DNA of 64,000 nt from Hornefia porci (GTDB taxonomy: Bacteria > Bacillota > Clostridia > Peptostreptococcales > Anaerovoracaceae): the NCBI RefSeq assembly GCF_001940235.1, contig NZ_MJIE01000001.1:1054001-1118000 (forward strand), written 5' to 3'. A program made the translations under genes and the position numbers. Of the stretch, positions 45,819 to 54,170 are shown piece after piece (the first letter of the stretch is position 1; each line of letters begins with the position of its first letter). The notes under the pieces were generated by a model. The model did not search any database. It had not been told where the DNA came from and saw only the letters and a program-made list of their open reading frames with translations.

Positions 45819-47660
45819 ATGTTCGTTGAATGCTACAATAATAACGGAATTCCTTATCTCAGACTTGTTCGAAGTGTTCGCAGACCTTCAAAAAAAGATC
45901 CTTCCAAAATCACTTCCTACAAGCATACCGAACTATCGATCGGTCCTTTATCTCGTTTTGATGATGGTAAGCCGGACTATGTCAGACGACTGAAGCAGTC
46001 TTTTAAAGACGGGAAACCTTTAATTGATTCGCTGCTTCCTTACTGCAATGAGCCTTTGGTGCCTTCTAAACATGGGCTGTCAGATTCAACTGAACTCTTT
46101 CTACGAGAGTATGCACATCCGCGTATGTGTGCGCAGATCCTTCTGGATCCGATTTTTCATGACCTCGGACTGGCTTCCCTCATGGCAACGATCAAGCATA
46201 ACTCCAGAATCACCTACGATCTTGCAAATTACATGCGGCTTCTGGTCTACGGAAGAATCTGCCGTCCGGCTTCGAAATTTGCTACTGCCCGCGAGAATGA
46301 TGACTACTATGTACCATTGGTCAAGGATGACTCTTATGTCTATCATGTCTATGACACATTAGATGTCGTCTATGAAAATCGCTTTAAAATCATGCAGAGA
46401 ATTAATTCGTCCATCATGAAAGGTATGGGCAGAGATACTTCTCTTCTGTTCTACGATGTAACGAATTTTTACTTTGAGATTGGTGATCCTGATCCTGAGG
46501 AAGAAGATGAAGCCGGCAACATCATTGGCAAAGGCATACGGCAGAACGGTGTTTGCAAGGAGCAGAGGAAGCAACCGATTGTCCAGATGGCGATGTTCCT
46601 TGATCGCAACGGCATTCCCATTTCCATCAATCTGTTTCCCGGAAATACCCTGGACCATCAGACGGCTGTTCCGACATATGATGAAACCGTTACGAAACTG
46701 GGGTTTTCCGGAAGATCCATATTTATCGCAGACAAAGGGATCTGCACAGGACCGATTATGTGCCGCCTTCTGGATGACGGCAACGGTTACATCATCAGCA
46801 AGAGCCTGAAAAAATCAACGAAAAATGACGTAGAATGGACACTGGATCAGGATGGATATACCGTTGTGGATGACAATTTCAAATTCAAATCCCGTATCAT
46901 TACAAGGAAAGTCCGGGATGCGGAGGGGAATATCCGGACAATTCAGCAGAAATCCGTCGTTTACTGGAGCAGAAAATTCTATGCCCGCGATGTTGCCGAA
47001 CACAGGAAGTTCCTTGACTTTATCAGGAAACTGAAGGACAGTCCGTCATCTTTTCGTGTCACCCATGCACAGGCCAGAAGTCTGAGGAGATTCCTGTCAA
47101 AAGACGTCGTGAACAAGGATACCGGAGAGATTCTGGATTCCGATAAACTGCTTGCAATGATCGATGAAACAAAACTGGAACAGTACACCTCACTCATGGG
47201 ATATTACCAGCTTAGAACAAGTGAACTGGGCATGGACCCGCAGGAAGTCATTGATAAATATCACGGTCTTTCCAGAATTGAGGATCAGTTCCATGAAATG
47301 AAAGGCACTCTGGAAACACGTCCGATGTTTGTAAAAACCAAAGAACACATTCATGCGCATCTTCTGATCTGCATGATCGCATTGATCATGGTTCGACTGA
47401 TTCAGAGGAAATATTTACTGAAAAATCCCAGATCCAAGAATGATGGCCGCAACTGGACCTATGGAATTTCCGGAAGACGTGTGCAGGAGGCTCTTCAGAA
47501 GTGGGGCGTGGTTCCTATGGGAGATGACAGTTATTGGTTTGCGAATGCAGATACAGAAGATGTATTGAAGATCCTGGATGCTTTTGACCTGAAGATTCCA
47601 AAGAAACTGTACTCCGATGGGGAGATCCGGAAATTGAAGAAGCAGATTAAAACGTTCTAG
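45819..47660 (+). CDS. IS1634 family transposase
   Basis: A 613-residue DDE transposase of the IS4 superfamily. Candidate catalytic residues: Asp in LLFYDVTNFYFE, Asp in SIFIADKGICTG, and Glu in LSRIEDQFHEMKGTLETRP, a segment typical of IS1634 members, followed by the C-terminal helix AHLLICMIALIMVRLIQRKY. The frame is intact. The start at 45819 has GGAGG upstream; a GTG at 45813 would overlap that site. Confidence 0.93.
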   Translation: MFVECYNNNGIPYLRLVRSVRRPSKKDPSKITSYKHTELSIGPLSRFDDGKPDYVRRLKQSFKDGKPLIDSLLPYCNEPLVPSKHGLSDSTELFLREYAHPRMCAQILLDPIFHDLGLASLMATIKHNSRITYDLANYMRLLVYGRICRPASKFATARENDDYYVPLVKDDSYVYHVYDTLDVVYENRFKIMQRINSSIMKGMGRDTSLLFYDVTNFYFEIGDPDPEEEDEAGNIIGKGIRQNGVCKEQRKQPIVQMAMFLDRNGIPISINLFPGNTLDHQTAVPTYDETVTKLGFSGRSIFIADKGICTGPIMCRLLDDGNGYIISKSLKKSTKNDVEWTLDQDGYTVVDDNFKFKSRIITRKVRDAEGNIRTIQQKSVVYWSRKFYARDVAEHRKFLDFIRKLKDSPSSFRVTHAQARSLRRFLSKDVVNKDTGEILDSDKLLAMIDETKLEQYTSLMGYYQLRTSELGMDPQEVIDKYHGLSRIEDQFHEMKGTLETRPMFVKTKEHIHAHLLICMIALIMVRLIQRKYLLKNPRSKNDGRNWTYGISGRRVQEALQKWGVVPMGDDSYWFANADTEDVLKILDAFDLKIPKKLYSDGEIRKLKKQIKTF

Positions 47661-47697
47661 GATGAAATATTAAGTACGTCACATAATTCTAGAGAAG

Positions 47698-47740
47698 AAA
47701 CTCCCAAAAGCGTGCAACTACACGCCTGTGGGAGTTTTTA
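47698..47740 (+). terminator. right-end terminator of the IS
   Basis: AAACTCCCA pairs with TGGGAGTTT with an inner GCGTG/CACGC stem, followed by TTTTTA, downstream of the transposase. Confidence 0.8.
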
Positions 47741-47764
47741 CTTCAAACAAGTGGCAAAGTCGGG

Positions 47765-47807
47765 ACGACATATGTCAATAACAATTCTCCGTCATCCTGT
47801 GATATAA
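47765..47807. repeat. 43-bp target-site duplication, right copy
   Basis: Exact copy of 45636-45678. It carries a third GACATATGTC palindrome (47767-47776) and most of a TATAAT -10 (ending at 47808) for the downstream gene. Confidence 0.9.
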
Positions 47808-47867
47808 TTCTGGGTGTACATAAAAAAAGACAAATGCTGCGAACAGAACAGCAAGGAGGTAAGCATC

Positions 47868-48575
47868 ATGTCATTACATATCGCCGTTGACCATCGGGCG
47901 CCGGTGGCAGAATCGGTGCTGATGCCTGGAGATCCTCTCCGGGCTCAGTTTATCGCGGAGAATTTTCTGGACAATCCGGTCCGGTACTCTGAAATCCGCA
48001 ATATGTACGGTTACACCGGAACATACAAAGGCGTTCCCGTTTCCGTACAGGGAAGCGGAATGGGAATGCCCTCCATGGGGATCTATTCCTGGGAACTGTA
48101 CAACGAGCACGGGGTGGAGAACATCATCCGGATCGGCACAGCGGGCTCCTTCCGGGAGGACATCAATGTCGGAGAGATTGTGGTCGGGCTGGCCGCGTCC
48201 ACCGATTCCAACTTTCAGCACGCGTTCGACGTGCCGGGACAATACTCGCCCTGCTGCAGCTACTCGCTTCTGACCAGGCTGCAGGAAGCCGGCAGGGAAA
48301 CCGGAATTCCCTTCACTGCGGGCAACATCGTTTCCTGTGATGTATTCTATGAAACCACCGACGACTGGTGGAAGCGCTGGGCCCGCATGGGCGTCATGGC
48401 TGTGGAGATGGAAGCCGCGGCCCTCTATATGAACGCCGCGTACTGCAGAAAAAACGCGCTGGCCATCATGACCATCAGCGACAGCTTTGTGACCGGAGAA
48501 AAAGCCACCGCAGAGGAGCGGCAGACCACCTTCACCGATATGATGAAGCTCGCTCTGGAGGCCGCCGTGAAATAG
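47868..48575 (+). CDS. deoD: Purine-nucleoside phosphorylase (DeoD type)
   Basis: A 235-residue hexameric-type purine-nucleoside phosphorylase. ESVLMPGDPLRAQFIAENFLDN (phosphate site), GSGMGMPSMGIYSWELY and GVMAVEMEAAALYMNA (nucleoside site) are the DeoD landmarks. It splits purine (deoxy)nucleosides to base and sugar-1-phosphate for salvage. The start at 47868 follows AAGGAGGT by 7 bases; the longer frame to 47814 is not needed. The IS inserted just upstream, but the duplication kept its -10 region. Confidence 0.95.
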   Translation: MSLHIAVDHRAPVAESVLMPGDPLRAQFIAENFLDNPVRYSEIRNMYGYTGTYKGVPVSVQGSGMGMPSMGIYSWELYNEHGVENIIRIGTAGSFREDINVGEIVVGLAASTDSNFQHAFDVPGQYSPCCSYSLLTRLQEAGRETGIPFTAGNIVSCDVFYETTDDWWKRWARMGVMAVEMEAAALYMNAAYCRKNALAIMTISDSFVTGEKATAEERQTTFTDMMKLALEAAVK

Positions 48576-48660
48576 CCGGTTCCTCCTGTCAGACCGGGGA
48601 GCCGGCACCCGGCTCATGCGGCCGGCCGTGAAACCTCCACTCATCTGATAAGGTCATACG

Positions 48661-48688
48661 GGGAGCCGTCATCCGGCTCCCTGTTTTC
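48661..48688 (+). terminator. deoD terminator
   Basis: GGGAGCCG pairs with CGGCTCCC (48661-48668 / 48674-48681), followed by TGTTTT, between convergent genes. Confidence 0.85.
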
Positions 48689-49955
48689 ATGTCAGCGGGG
48701 CGTCTGTTCCGTTCATCCGTTTCTGCTGTCTGATGTGAGCAGACTCCAGCACATCCATGCCGTGAGCGATACTGAAGTCCTGATTCTGTCGATGGGTCTC
48801 AAAATATTCCCGAACCTTGTCCGTAAAGTCCAGTGCGGTTTCCTCGGAAACATCGATCAGAAGTACCGCGTACTGTGTCGGTCCCGAGCGGGTGAACACC
48901 GTCTTATAGTGAAGCATGAAGGCGAGAGCGTTTTCCAGGATCCTCAGGTGGGCCTGCTTTTCTTCCTCCGCCGCCTTCGCGCCTTCCCGAAGTTTCAGGG
49001 AATACACAGAAAGACGGGCGACCCCGATCGCCTGACCCAGCTGACGCGCCACCATACGGTAAATCTGCCGGAAATCATTGTATTCCACGAAAAATCCGGA
49101 CACGTAATCGAGTTTTTCCTCCAGATCCGAGGTCAGTTCCCCCGGCGACAGGTCACGTTCCGGCATTCCACTCTGTGAAAGACGCGCCGCCGGCAGGAGC
49201 ACGTCCTCCGCGGGACTCCTGTCTTCCCCGTGAATCGACTCGCCGCGGGACAGAGCCCTGACCCGGCTGTACATCCCGGAGGCGGCGCTGTAATTCCCCA
49301 TGGCCACATAGGCGGAAATCAGGTAATAGAAATATGCCTCCTCGTCGGGCTGACGCATCAGCGCATCATTACAGACGCTCACCACCTTCTGGTATTCGCC
49401 CCGCCCGGTCAGAATCGTCCGCAGCTTTGTCACCGCATCGCGGTACAGAGTCCCGAACCGGGTTCGCAGCGCAGTCACCCACGGGTGTCCCTCTGCCATC
49501 TCAGGCACGTCTCCCTTATACAGAGACAGTGACCTGTACAGGAGCTCCATCCGTTCATCCTCACTCCGTGCTCCGTCCGAAGCCTTCTCAACCAGCTTCT
49601 CAAATTCCAGCGCATCGATTTCATGAGGAATCCCGTTATTGAAGAAGTATGTTCCGTGGGCGCTCCGGATAATCTCGCCGCCCGGCCGGAAGCCCAGAGA
49701 ATCCAGTTCCCGGCGCAGCTTGAACACCAGCACCTTCAGCGAGTTCGTCGGATTCACAACCTCTGTTCCGTACCACAGAACGTCAATCAGCTCCTTCTGT
49801 CCCACTGCCCTGTCATAATTCATCAGAAGATATCCGAACAGCAGCCACATCTTCCTGGCGTTGCCTCTGGCCATCCCGGTTCCGATCACCTTGTCACCGC
49901 AGCTGACCCGGAATCCGCCCAGGATCTGGATCTTAAGCACGTCATTCAATTTCAT
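48687..49955 (-). CDS. BTAD-domain (SARP-like) transcriptional regulator
   Basis: A 422-residue regulator. The N-terminal winged helix (about 5-100) resembles OmpR/SARP types (NARKMWLLFGYLLMNYDRAVGQKELIDVLW, NSLKVLVFKLRRELDSLG). The helical BTAD/TPR domain follows (about 110-240), then a C-terminal domain (about 275-410) with a GGDEF-like or nucleotide-cyclase-like look but no signature motif. SARP-type regulators are best known in Actinobacteria. The start overlaps the murE end, so it is read with nadE-murE. Its targets are unknown. Confidence 0.82.
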   Translation of the reverse strand: MKLNDVLKIQILGGFRVSCGDKVIGTGMARGNARKMWLLFGYLLMNYDRAVGQKELIDVLWYGTEVVNPTNSLKVLVFKLRRELDSLGFRPGGEIIRSAHGTYFFNNGIPHEIDALEFEKLVEKASDGARSEDERMELLYRSLSLYKGDVPEMAEGHPWVTALRTRFGTLYRDAVTKLRTILTGRGEYQKVVSVCNDALMRQPDEEAYFYYLISAYVAMGNYSAASGMYSRVRALSRGESIHGEDRSPAEDVLLPAARLSQSGMPERDLSPGELTSDLEEKLDYVSGFFVEYNDFRQIYRMVARQLGQAIGVARLSVYSLKLREGAKAAEEEKQAHLRILENALAFMLHYKTVFTRSGPTQYAVLLIDVSEETALDFTDKVREYFETHRQNQDFSIAHGMDVLESAHIRQQKRMNGTDAPLT

Positions 49956-51417
49956 CCCCCCTGCCGTTGCTCCGCAGTTTTCTCAGCGCCCCCCGCGCCG
50001 CTTCATTGTCCCCGATCCAGGGAACCCTTCCGTCTCCATAGTACATATAGGACTCGTCGCCCTTGCCGAGGATGAGCACCAGATCGCCGGGCTTAGCCAT
50101 GCGTATCGCCTTCTCTATGGCGGTTTTCCGGTCTTCCACAAAGACCCCGCTGCCGCCGCTTTCCTTCACGCCGGACAAGATGACCTCGCCGATATCTGCG
50201 GCCTTCTCGTTTCTGGGGTCCTCTTCTGTAACCACCACCTGCGCGCAGTGCCGTCCGGCGATGGCTCCCAGCACCTTCCGCTTGACTTTGTCCCTCTTTC
50301 CGGCGCTGCCGAAGACCGCGATGATGTCCCCGCCGTCCTTTGTAATCGCATCCCCGTACTCAAAGACCTTGTCGAAGCCGTCCGGCGTATGGGCGTAGTC
50401 GACGATCACGCCGAAGTCCTGCCCCTCGTCGATAATTTCCATCCGGCCGTCTACCTGCGGGATATCTTCCAGCAGAGGAAGCATTTTATCCAGCGGCATC
50501 CCGCATTCGTGCATGGCCGCAATGGCCGCCAGCAGATTGTAAATGTTATAGAGCGCGATTAAATTGGTGCGCACAGGACGGACGCCTTCCTTTGTAACAA
50601 GAGTAAAAGCCGTTCCCTCCGTGGTCAGTCTCACGTCCTCCGCCATATAGTCCGCCGATCCCAGAACGCCCGTGCCGTAGGTCACGTAACGGCAGGCACA
50701 GCACTCCTTCAGCCCCTCGATGCTCGCCTCGTCGTCTGCGTTCAGAACGGCGACGCCGTCCTTTTTCATGTGACGGAACAAAAGCTTCTTGGCCTCAAAG
50801 TAGTTCTCCATCGTCTTGTGATAATCGAGGTGGTCATAGGTAAGATTGGTGAAAATCGCACAGTCGAAGTCCACCGAATCCACCCGCCCCATGGAAAGGC
50901 CGTGGGAGCTCACCTCCATGGCGGCCGCCTTCATTCCGTGCTCCGCCATTTCCGCGAGATCGCCGTGGACCTCAATCTGGTCGGGTGTCGTCAGCGTCGG
51001 CACCCGGCTGTAATTTCCGTAGCGCACCGCGATGGTTCCCATATATCCGCAGGGAGTCTCCGCAGAGAAAATATCGCTGATAATGCTGGCAGTCGTGGAT
51101 TTCCCGTTCGTTCCCGTAACGCCGAACATGGTCAGTCTGCGGCTCGGGCTTCCGTAAAACAGGTCGCAGACCCGGTTCAGTTCCCGCATGACGTTCTCTC
51201 TGTGAAGATAGCAGACGCCGTCGCGCTTCTCCACAGGCTCGCTGTGAACAATCGCCGCCGCACCCGCATCGGCAGCCTTTCCCGCAAAATCGTGGCCGTC
51301 CGCCTCCAGCCCCTTCAGGCAGAAAAAGATGCTGCCCGGCTTAACCTTGCGGGAATCCATGGCAAGTCCGGTAATCTCGATTTCCGGCGCACCCTCAAAC
51401 AGTAATGACAGTTTCAT
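49942..51417 (-). CDS. murE: UDP-N-acetylmuramoyl-tripeptide synthetase MurE
   Basis: A 491-residue Mur ligase that adds the third amino acid to the peptidoglycan stem. VTGTNGKSTTASIISDIF is the ATP loop. VVTEEDPRNE corresponds to the amino-acid-specificity loop; its Arg fits the DNPR form of meso-diaminopimelate-adding enzymes, with Glu in place of the first Asp and Asp for Asn. It lies 9 bp after nadE and overlaps the BTAD regulator gene. TAGGAGG precedes the start. Confidence 0.94.
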   Translation of the reverse strand: MKLSLLFEGAPEIEITGLAMDSRKVKPGSIFFCLKGLEADGHDFAGKAADAGAAAIVHSEPVEKRDGVCYLHRENVMRELNRVCDLFYGSPSRRLTMFGVTGTNGKSTTASIISDIFSAETPCGYMGTIAVRYGNYSRVPTLTTPDQIEVHGDLAEMAEHGMKAAAMEVSSHGLSMGRVDSVDFDCAIFTNLTYDHLDYHKTMENYFEAKKLLFRHMKKDGVAVLNADDEASIEGLKECCACRYVTYGTGVLGSADYMAEDVRLTTEGTAFTLVTKEGVRPVRTNLIALYNIYNLLAAIAAMHECGMPLDKMLPLLEDIPQVDGRMEIIDEGQDFGVIVDYAHTPDGFDKVFEYGDAITKDGGDIIAVFGSAGKRDKVKRKVLGAIAGRHCAQVVVTEEDPRNEKAADIGEVILSGVKESGGSGVFVEDRKTAIEKAIRMAKPGDLVLILGKGDESYMYYGDGRVPWIGDNEAARGALRKLRSNGRGDEIE

Positions 51418-51426
51418 CAGAACCTC

Positions 51427-52194
51427 CTACGCCCGGATCGGGCCGTCATGCTCATAGGCCGGCATCAGCTTCAGCTTGAAGAGGTTCTGCGCATGCTTCC
51501 GGTCAATCTTTTCCTTTGTTTCCGGATCCTCGCAGACGCCGGTCCGGATGTAGCGGTCCAGAGCGTCATAGGTGAAGCCCAGGTGTTCTTCGTCCGTCAG
51601 CGGCGTCAGACCATCGATGGGGACCTTGAACACGAGCTCCTCCGGCAGCCCCAGCTCCATGCCGACCGCGCGAACCTCCTCCACAGTCAGCTGCGACAGC
51701 GGAGAAAAATCTCCGGCACCGTCGCCGTATCTGGTGGCGTACCCCACCCAGTCCTCGGACAGGTTGCAGGTATTCGCCACGCGTCCGTTCATTGACTGCG
51801 CCACTGCATAGACGGTCGCCATCCGGAGGCGCGCCGGCAGGTTAGTCACGGTCTGAGCTGAAATCTCACAGTCGAGTTGCTCCTTCAGCTCGTTCATCAG
51901 CCCGCTGTATCCGTCGCGGATATTGATGACCGCATGGGGAATGCCGAGGTGCGCCACCAGCTTTTTCGACGCATCGATGTCCGCCTGCTCCCCGTTGGGC
52001 AGAAGCACGCCGAAGACCCGGTCTTTTCCCAGTGCCCGGACACAGAGTGCTGCGACGACAGAACTGTCCTTCCCGCCGCTGACGGCTACCACTGCCCGGC
52101 AGTCCTTTCCGTTCTCCTCAAAAAAATCGCGGATCCACGCCGTAATGCTTTCAGTTACCTTTGCGGCGTCAAAATCAGGATCGTATAATTTCAT
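51427..52194 (-). CDS. nadE: NH3-dependent NAD+ synthetase
   Basis: A 255-residue NAD synthetase, making NAD+ from deamido-NAD+, ATP and ammonia. The PP-loop SGGKDSSVVAALCVRALG and the NLSEDWVGYATRYGDGAGDFSPL block are diagnostic. There is no glutaminase domain, so free ammonia is used. GAGGAGG precedes the start. It is first in the nadE-murE-regulator transcript. Confidence 0.95.
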   Translation of the reverse strand: MKLYDPDFDAAKVTESITAWIRDFFEENGKDCRAVVAVSGGKDSSVVAALCVRALGKDRVFGVLLPNGEQADIDASKKLVAHLGIPHAVINIRDGYSGLMNELKEQLDCEISAQTVTNLPARLRMATVYAVAQSMNGRVANTCNLSEDWVGYATRYGDGAGDFSPLSQLTVEEVRAVGMELGLPEELVFKVPIDGLTPLTDEEHLGFTYDALDRYIRTGVCEDPETKEKIDRKHAQNLFKLKLMPAYEHDGPIRA

Positions 52195-52273
52195 AACTGA
52201 CCTCCTCGTATCAATTTCTGCCGCGGCTCCGCACGTCCGCCGCCGCAGGATATCGTAATATTATAGCACACTA

Positions 52274-52302
52274 TTGCAAGGAGGTACAGATTCCGATATA
52301 AT
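52274..52302 (+). promoter_or_regulatory. promoter of the AIM24-like gene
   Basis: TTGCAA (52274-52279) and TATAAT (52297-52302) lie 17 bp apart. A long leader of about 185 bases follows. A minus-strand TATAAT for nadE (52260-52265) lies next to it, so the gap 52195-52494 is a divergent promoter region. Confidence 0.6.
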
Positions 52303-52428
52303 TAGTGCAAGTCAGTGCAGGTCTTTTATCCCGTCGGACTCAGCGTGCGGGGACAAAGGATTTCCGCGGCGGCGCGGCGCGCAGAACAGCTGTGGCGTAC
52401 GCAGGCACGCACTGATTAACGTATATTG

Positions 52429-52470
52429 GGAGAAGCTTAATTTGGAAGCTTAATCGGAGAAACTTAATTC
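52429..52470. repeat. three AAGCTTAAT tandem repeats
   Basis: Units at 52429-52443, 52444-52455 and 52456-52470 of the form GGA(GA)AA/GCTTAAT, in the leader just before the ribosome binding site of the next gene. Confidence 0.6.
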
Positions 52471-52494
52471 CTGCAGTAGAGGAAGGAGACACAG

Positions 52495-53172
52495 ATGCAG
52501 TACAGAATCGAAGGAACGCCGCTTCCGGTGGTCATTTGCAACGTAGAGCCGGGAGAAACACTGATCACAGAAAAGGGCGCCATGAGCTGGATGAGCCCGA
52601 ACATGAAAATGGAAACCAACGCGGGAGGCTTCGGAAAAGCCCTCGGACGGATGTTTTCCGGAGAAAGCATATTCCTGAACCGGTACAGCGCCCAGGGCGG
52701 CCCCGGAGAAATCGCATTCGCTACCTCCTTCCCCGGAAGCATCAAGGCTTACGACATCGCGCCGGGACGGGAAATCGTCGCACAGAAATCCTCATTTCTG
52801 GCCAGTGAGGCGGGCGTGGAGCTTTCTGTATTTTTCCAGAAAAAAATCGGATCCGGGCTGTTCGGCGGAGAGGGCTTCATCATGCAGAAGCTCTCGGGAC
52901 ACGGAACAGCTTTCCTGGAAATCGACGGGTCTGTGGTGGAATATGAGCTGGGGCCGGGACAGAGCATCATCGTGGACACCGGATATCTCGCGGCGATGGA
53001 CGCCACCTGCTCCATGGAGATCGTCACCGTGCCCGGTCTGAAGAACATGGTCTTCGGAGGCGAAGGCGTCTTTAATACGGTAATCCACGGTCCGGGAAAA
53101 ATTCTTCTTCAGACCATGCCGATTAACTCCGTGGCAGGCGCTCTGATTCCCTATCTCCCCACAGGAAACTGA
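52495..53172 (+). CDS. TIGR00266/AIM24 family protein
   Basis: A 225-residue beta-rich protein of the AIM24/TIGR00266 family. MSWMSPNMKMETNAGGFGKALGRMFSGESIFLNRY and ISVDTGYLAAMD-like blocks match the family. It has no signal peptide. The function in bacteria is unknown. GAAGGAGA precedes the start. The 185 bp after it are made of short degenerate repeats and no gene is seen there. Confidence 0.88.
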   Translation: MQYRIEGTPLPVVICNVEPGETLITEKGAMSWMSPNMKMETNAGGFGKALGRMFSGESIFLNRYSAQGGPGEIAFATSFPGSIKAYDIAPGREIVAQKSSFLASEAGVELSVFFQKKIGSGLFGGEGFIMQKLSGHGTAFLEIDGSVVEYELGPGQSIIVDTGYLAAMDATCSMEIVTVPGLKNMVFGGEGVFNTVIHGPGKILLQTMPINSVAGALIPYLPTGN

Positions 53173-53189
53173 ACCTCTTAAACGATCCG

Positions 53190-53340
53190 GTCGGAATCCG
53201 TCCGAAGCCCGGATGAAGTCCGGCGGAAGTCCCGGATGAAGCCCGGCGAAAATCCCGGCCGGACTCAGGCGGACATGCGATGAACATGTGGCGAACATCC
53301 GCGGATATCCGGCGGACATCTGCTGACATCCGACCGGCAA
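53190..53340. repeat. CCGGATGAAG / GCGGACATC degenerate repeats
   Basis: The gap between the AIM24-like gene and proB consists of two short-unit imperfect arrays: CCCGGATGAAG(T/C)CCGGCG units (about 53195-53260), then GCGGACATC(T/C)G units (about 53265-53335). Confidence 0.55.
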
Positions 53341-53357
53341 AGGATTGACACAACACA

Positions 53358-54170
53358 ATGAACAGCATTATCAAAAATAGCAGACGTATTGTAATCAAAG
53401 TAGGAACCAGCACGCTGACCTACCCCGGCGGGAAAATCAATTTCCGTCATATGGGCGATCTCTGCCGGGTCATCACAGACCTGCAGAACTCAGGGCGCGA
53501 GGTGACGCTGGTCACCTCCGGCGCAATCGGCGTGGGAATGGGAAAGCTGGGCGTCGAAAAGCGTCCGCAGGACACCAGCCGGAAACAGGCTCTGGCTGCC
53601 GTCGGGCAGTGCGAGCTGATGTTTCTGTACGACAAGCTGTTTGGCGAATACAACCAGACCGTCGCTCAGATCCTGCTGACCGCTGACGTCGTGGACAGCG
53701 AGGTCACTCGAAACAACGTCGTCAACACCTTCACCCGGCTGCTGGAGCTGGGCATCATCCCCATCGTCAACGAGAACGACACCGTGGCCACCGCAGAGCT
53801 GGAGGGCCGCAGAATCGGAGACAACGACACGCTCTCCGCTATCGTCGCGAAGCTCATCGGCGCGGAAACTCTGGTGCTGATGACCGACATCGACGGACTG
53901 TATACCGCCAATCCGGCGGAGGTTCCGGACGCCACTCTGATTCCCGTCGTGCCTGAAATCACGCCGCAGATCGTAAAGCTCGCCGGAAAACCCGGTTCGC
54001 GGCTGGGAACCGGCGGGATGGCCACCAAGATCAGCGCCGCCCGGATTGCCACAGCTGCCGGCATTCCCTGCTGCGTAATCCAGGGCGCCGACCCGGAAAA
54101 TCTGTACCGTCTGTTTGACGGAGAAAGCATCGGCACACTGTTTCTGCCGGTGCGAGAGGATACAAAATGA
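53358..54170 (+). CDS. proB: Glutamate 5-kinase
   Basis: A 270-residue amino-acid kinase doing the first step of proline synthesis. RIVIKVGTSTLTYPGGKINF, VTSGAIGVGMGKLG, NENDTVATAELEG and KPGSRLGTGGMATKI are the family blocks. The C-terminal PUA domain of the E. coli enzyme is absent, as in many short bacterial forms. The ribosome binding site is weak (AAAGGA, 13 bases away). The stop overlaps the proA start (ATGA). Confidence 0.96.
   Translation: MNSIIKNSRRIVIKVGTSTLTYPGGKINFRHMGDLCRVITDLQNSGREVTLVTSGAIGVGMGKLGVEKRPQDTSRKQALAAVGQCELMFLYDKLFGEYNQTVAQILLTADVVDSEVTRNNVVNTFTRLLELGIIPIVNENDTVATAELEGRRIGDNDTLSAIVAKLIGAETLVLMTDIDGLYTANPAEVPDATLIPVVPEITPQIVKLAGKPGSRLGTGGMATKISAARIATAAGIPCCVIQGADPENLYRLFDGESIGTLFLPVREDTK

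Larger units (their letters stand above)
45679..47764. mobile_element. Complete IS1634-type insertion sequence
   Basis: A 2,086-bp element with perfect 17-bp terminal inverted repeats (CCCGACTTTGCCACTTG at 45679-45695, its complement at 47748-47764). It holds one transposase gene bracketed by hairpin terminators. It is flanked by a 43-bp direct repeat, far longer than for most elements but in line with the long, variable duplications reported for IS1634 and IS1549. Intact ends, frame and duplication indicate a recent insertion, between the UPF0251-NifX gene and deoD. Confidence 0.92.
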
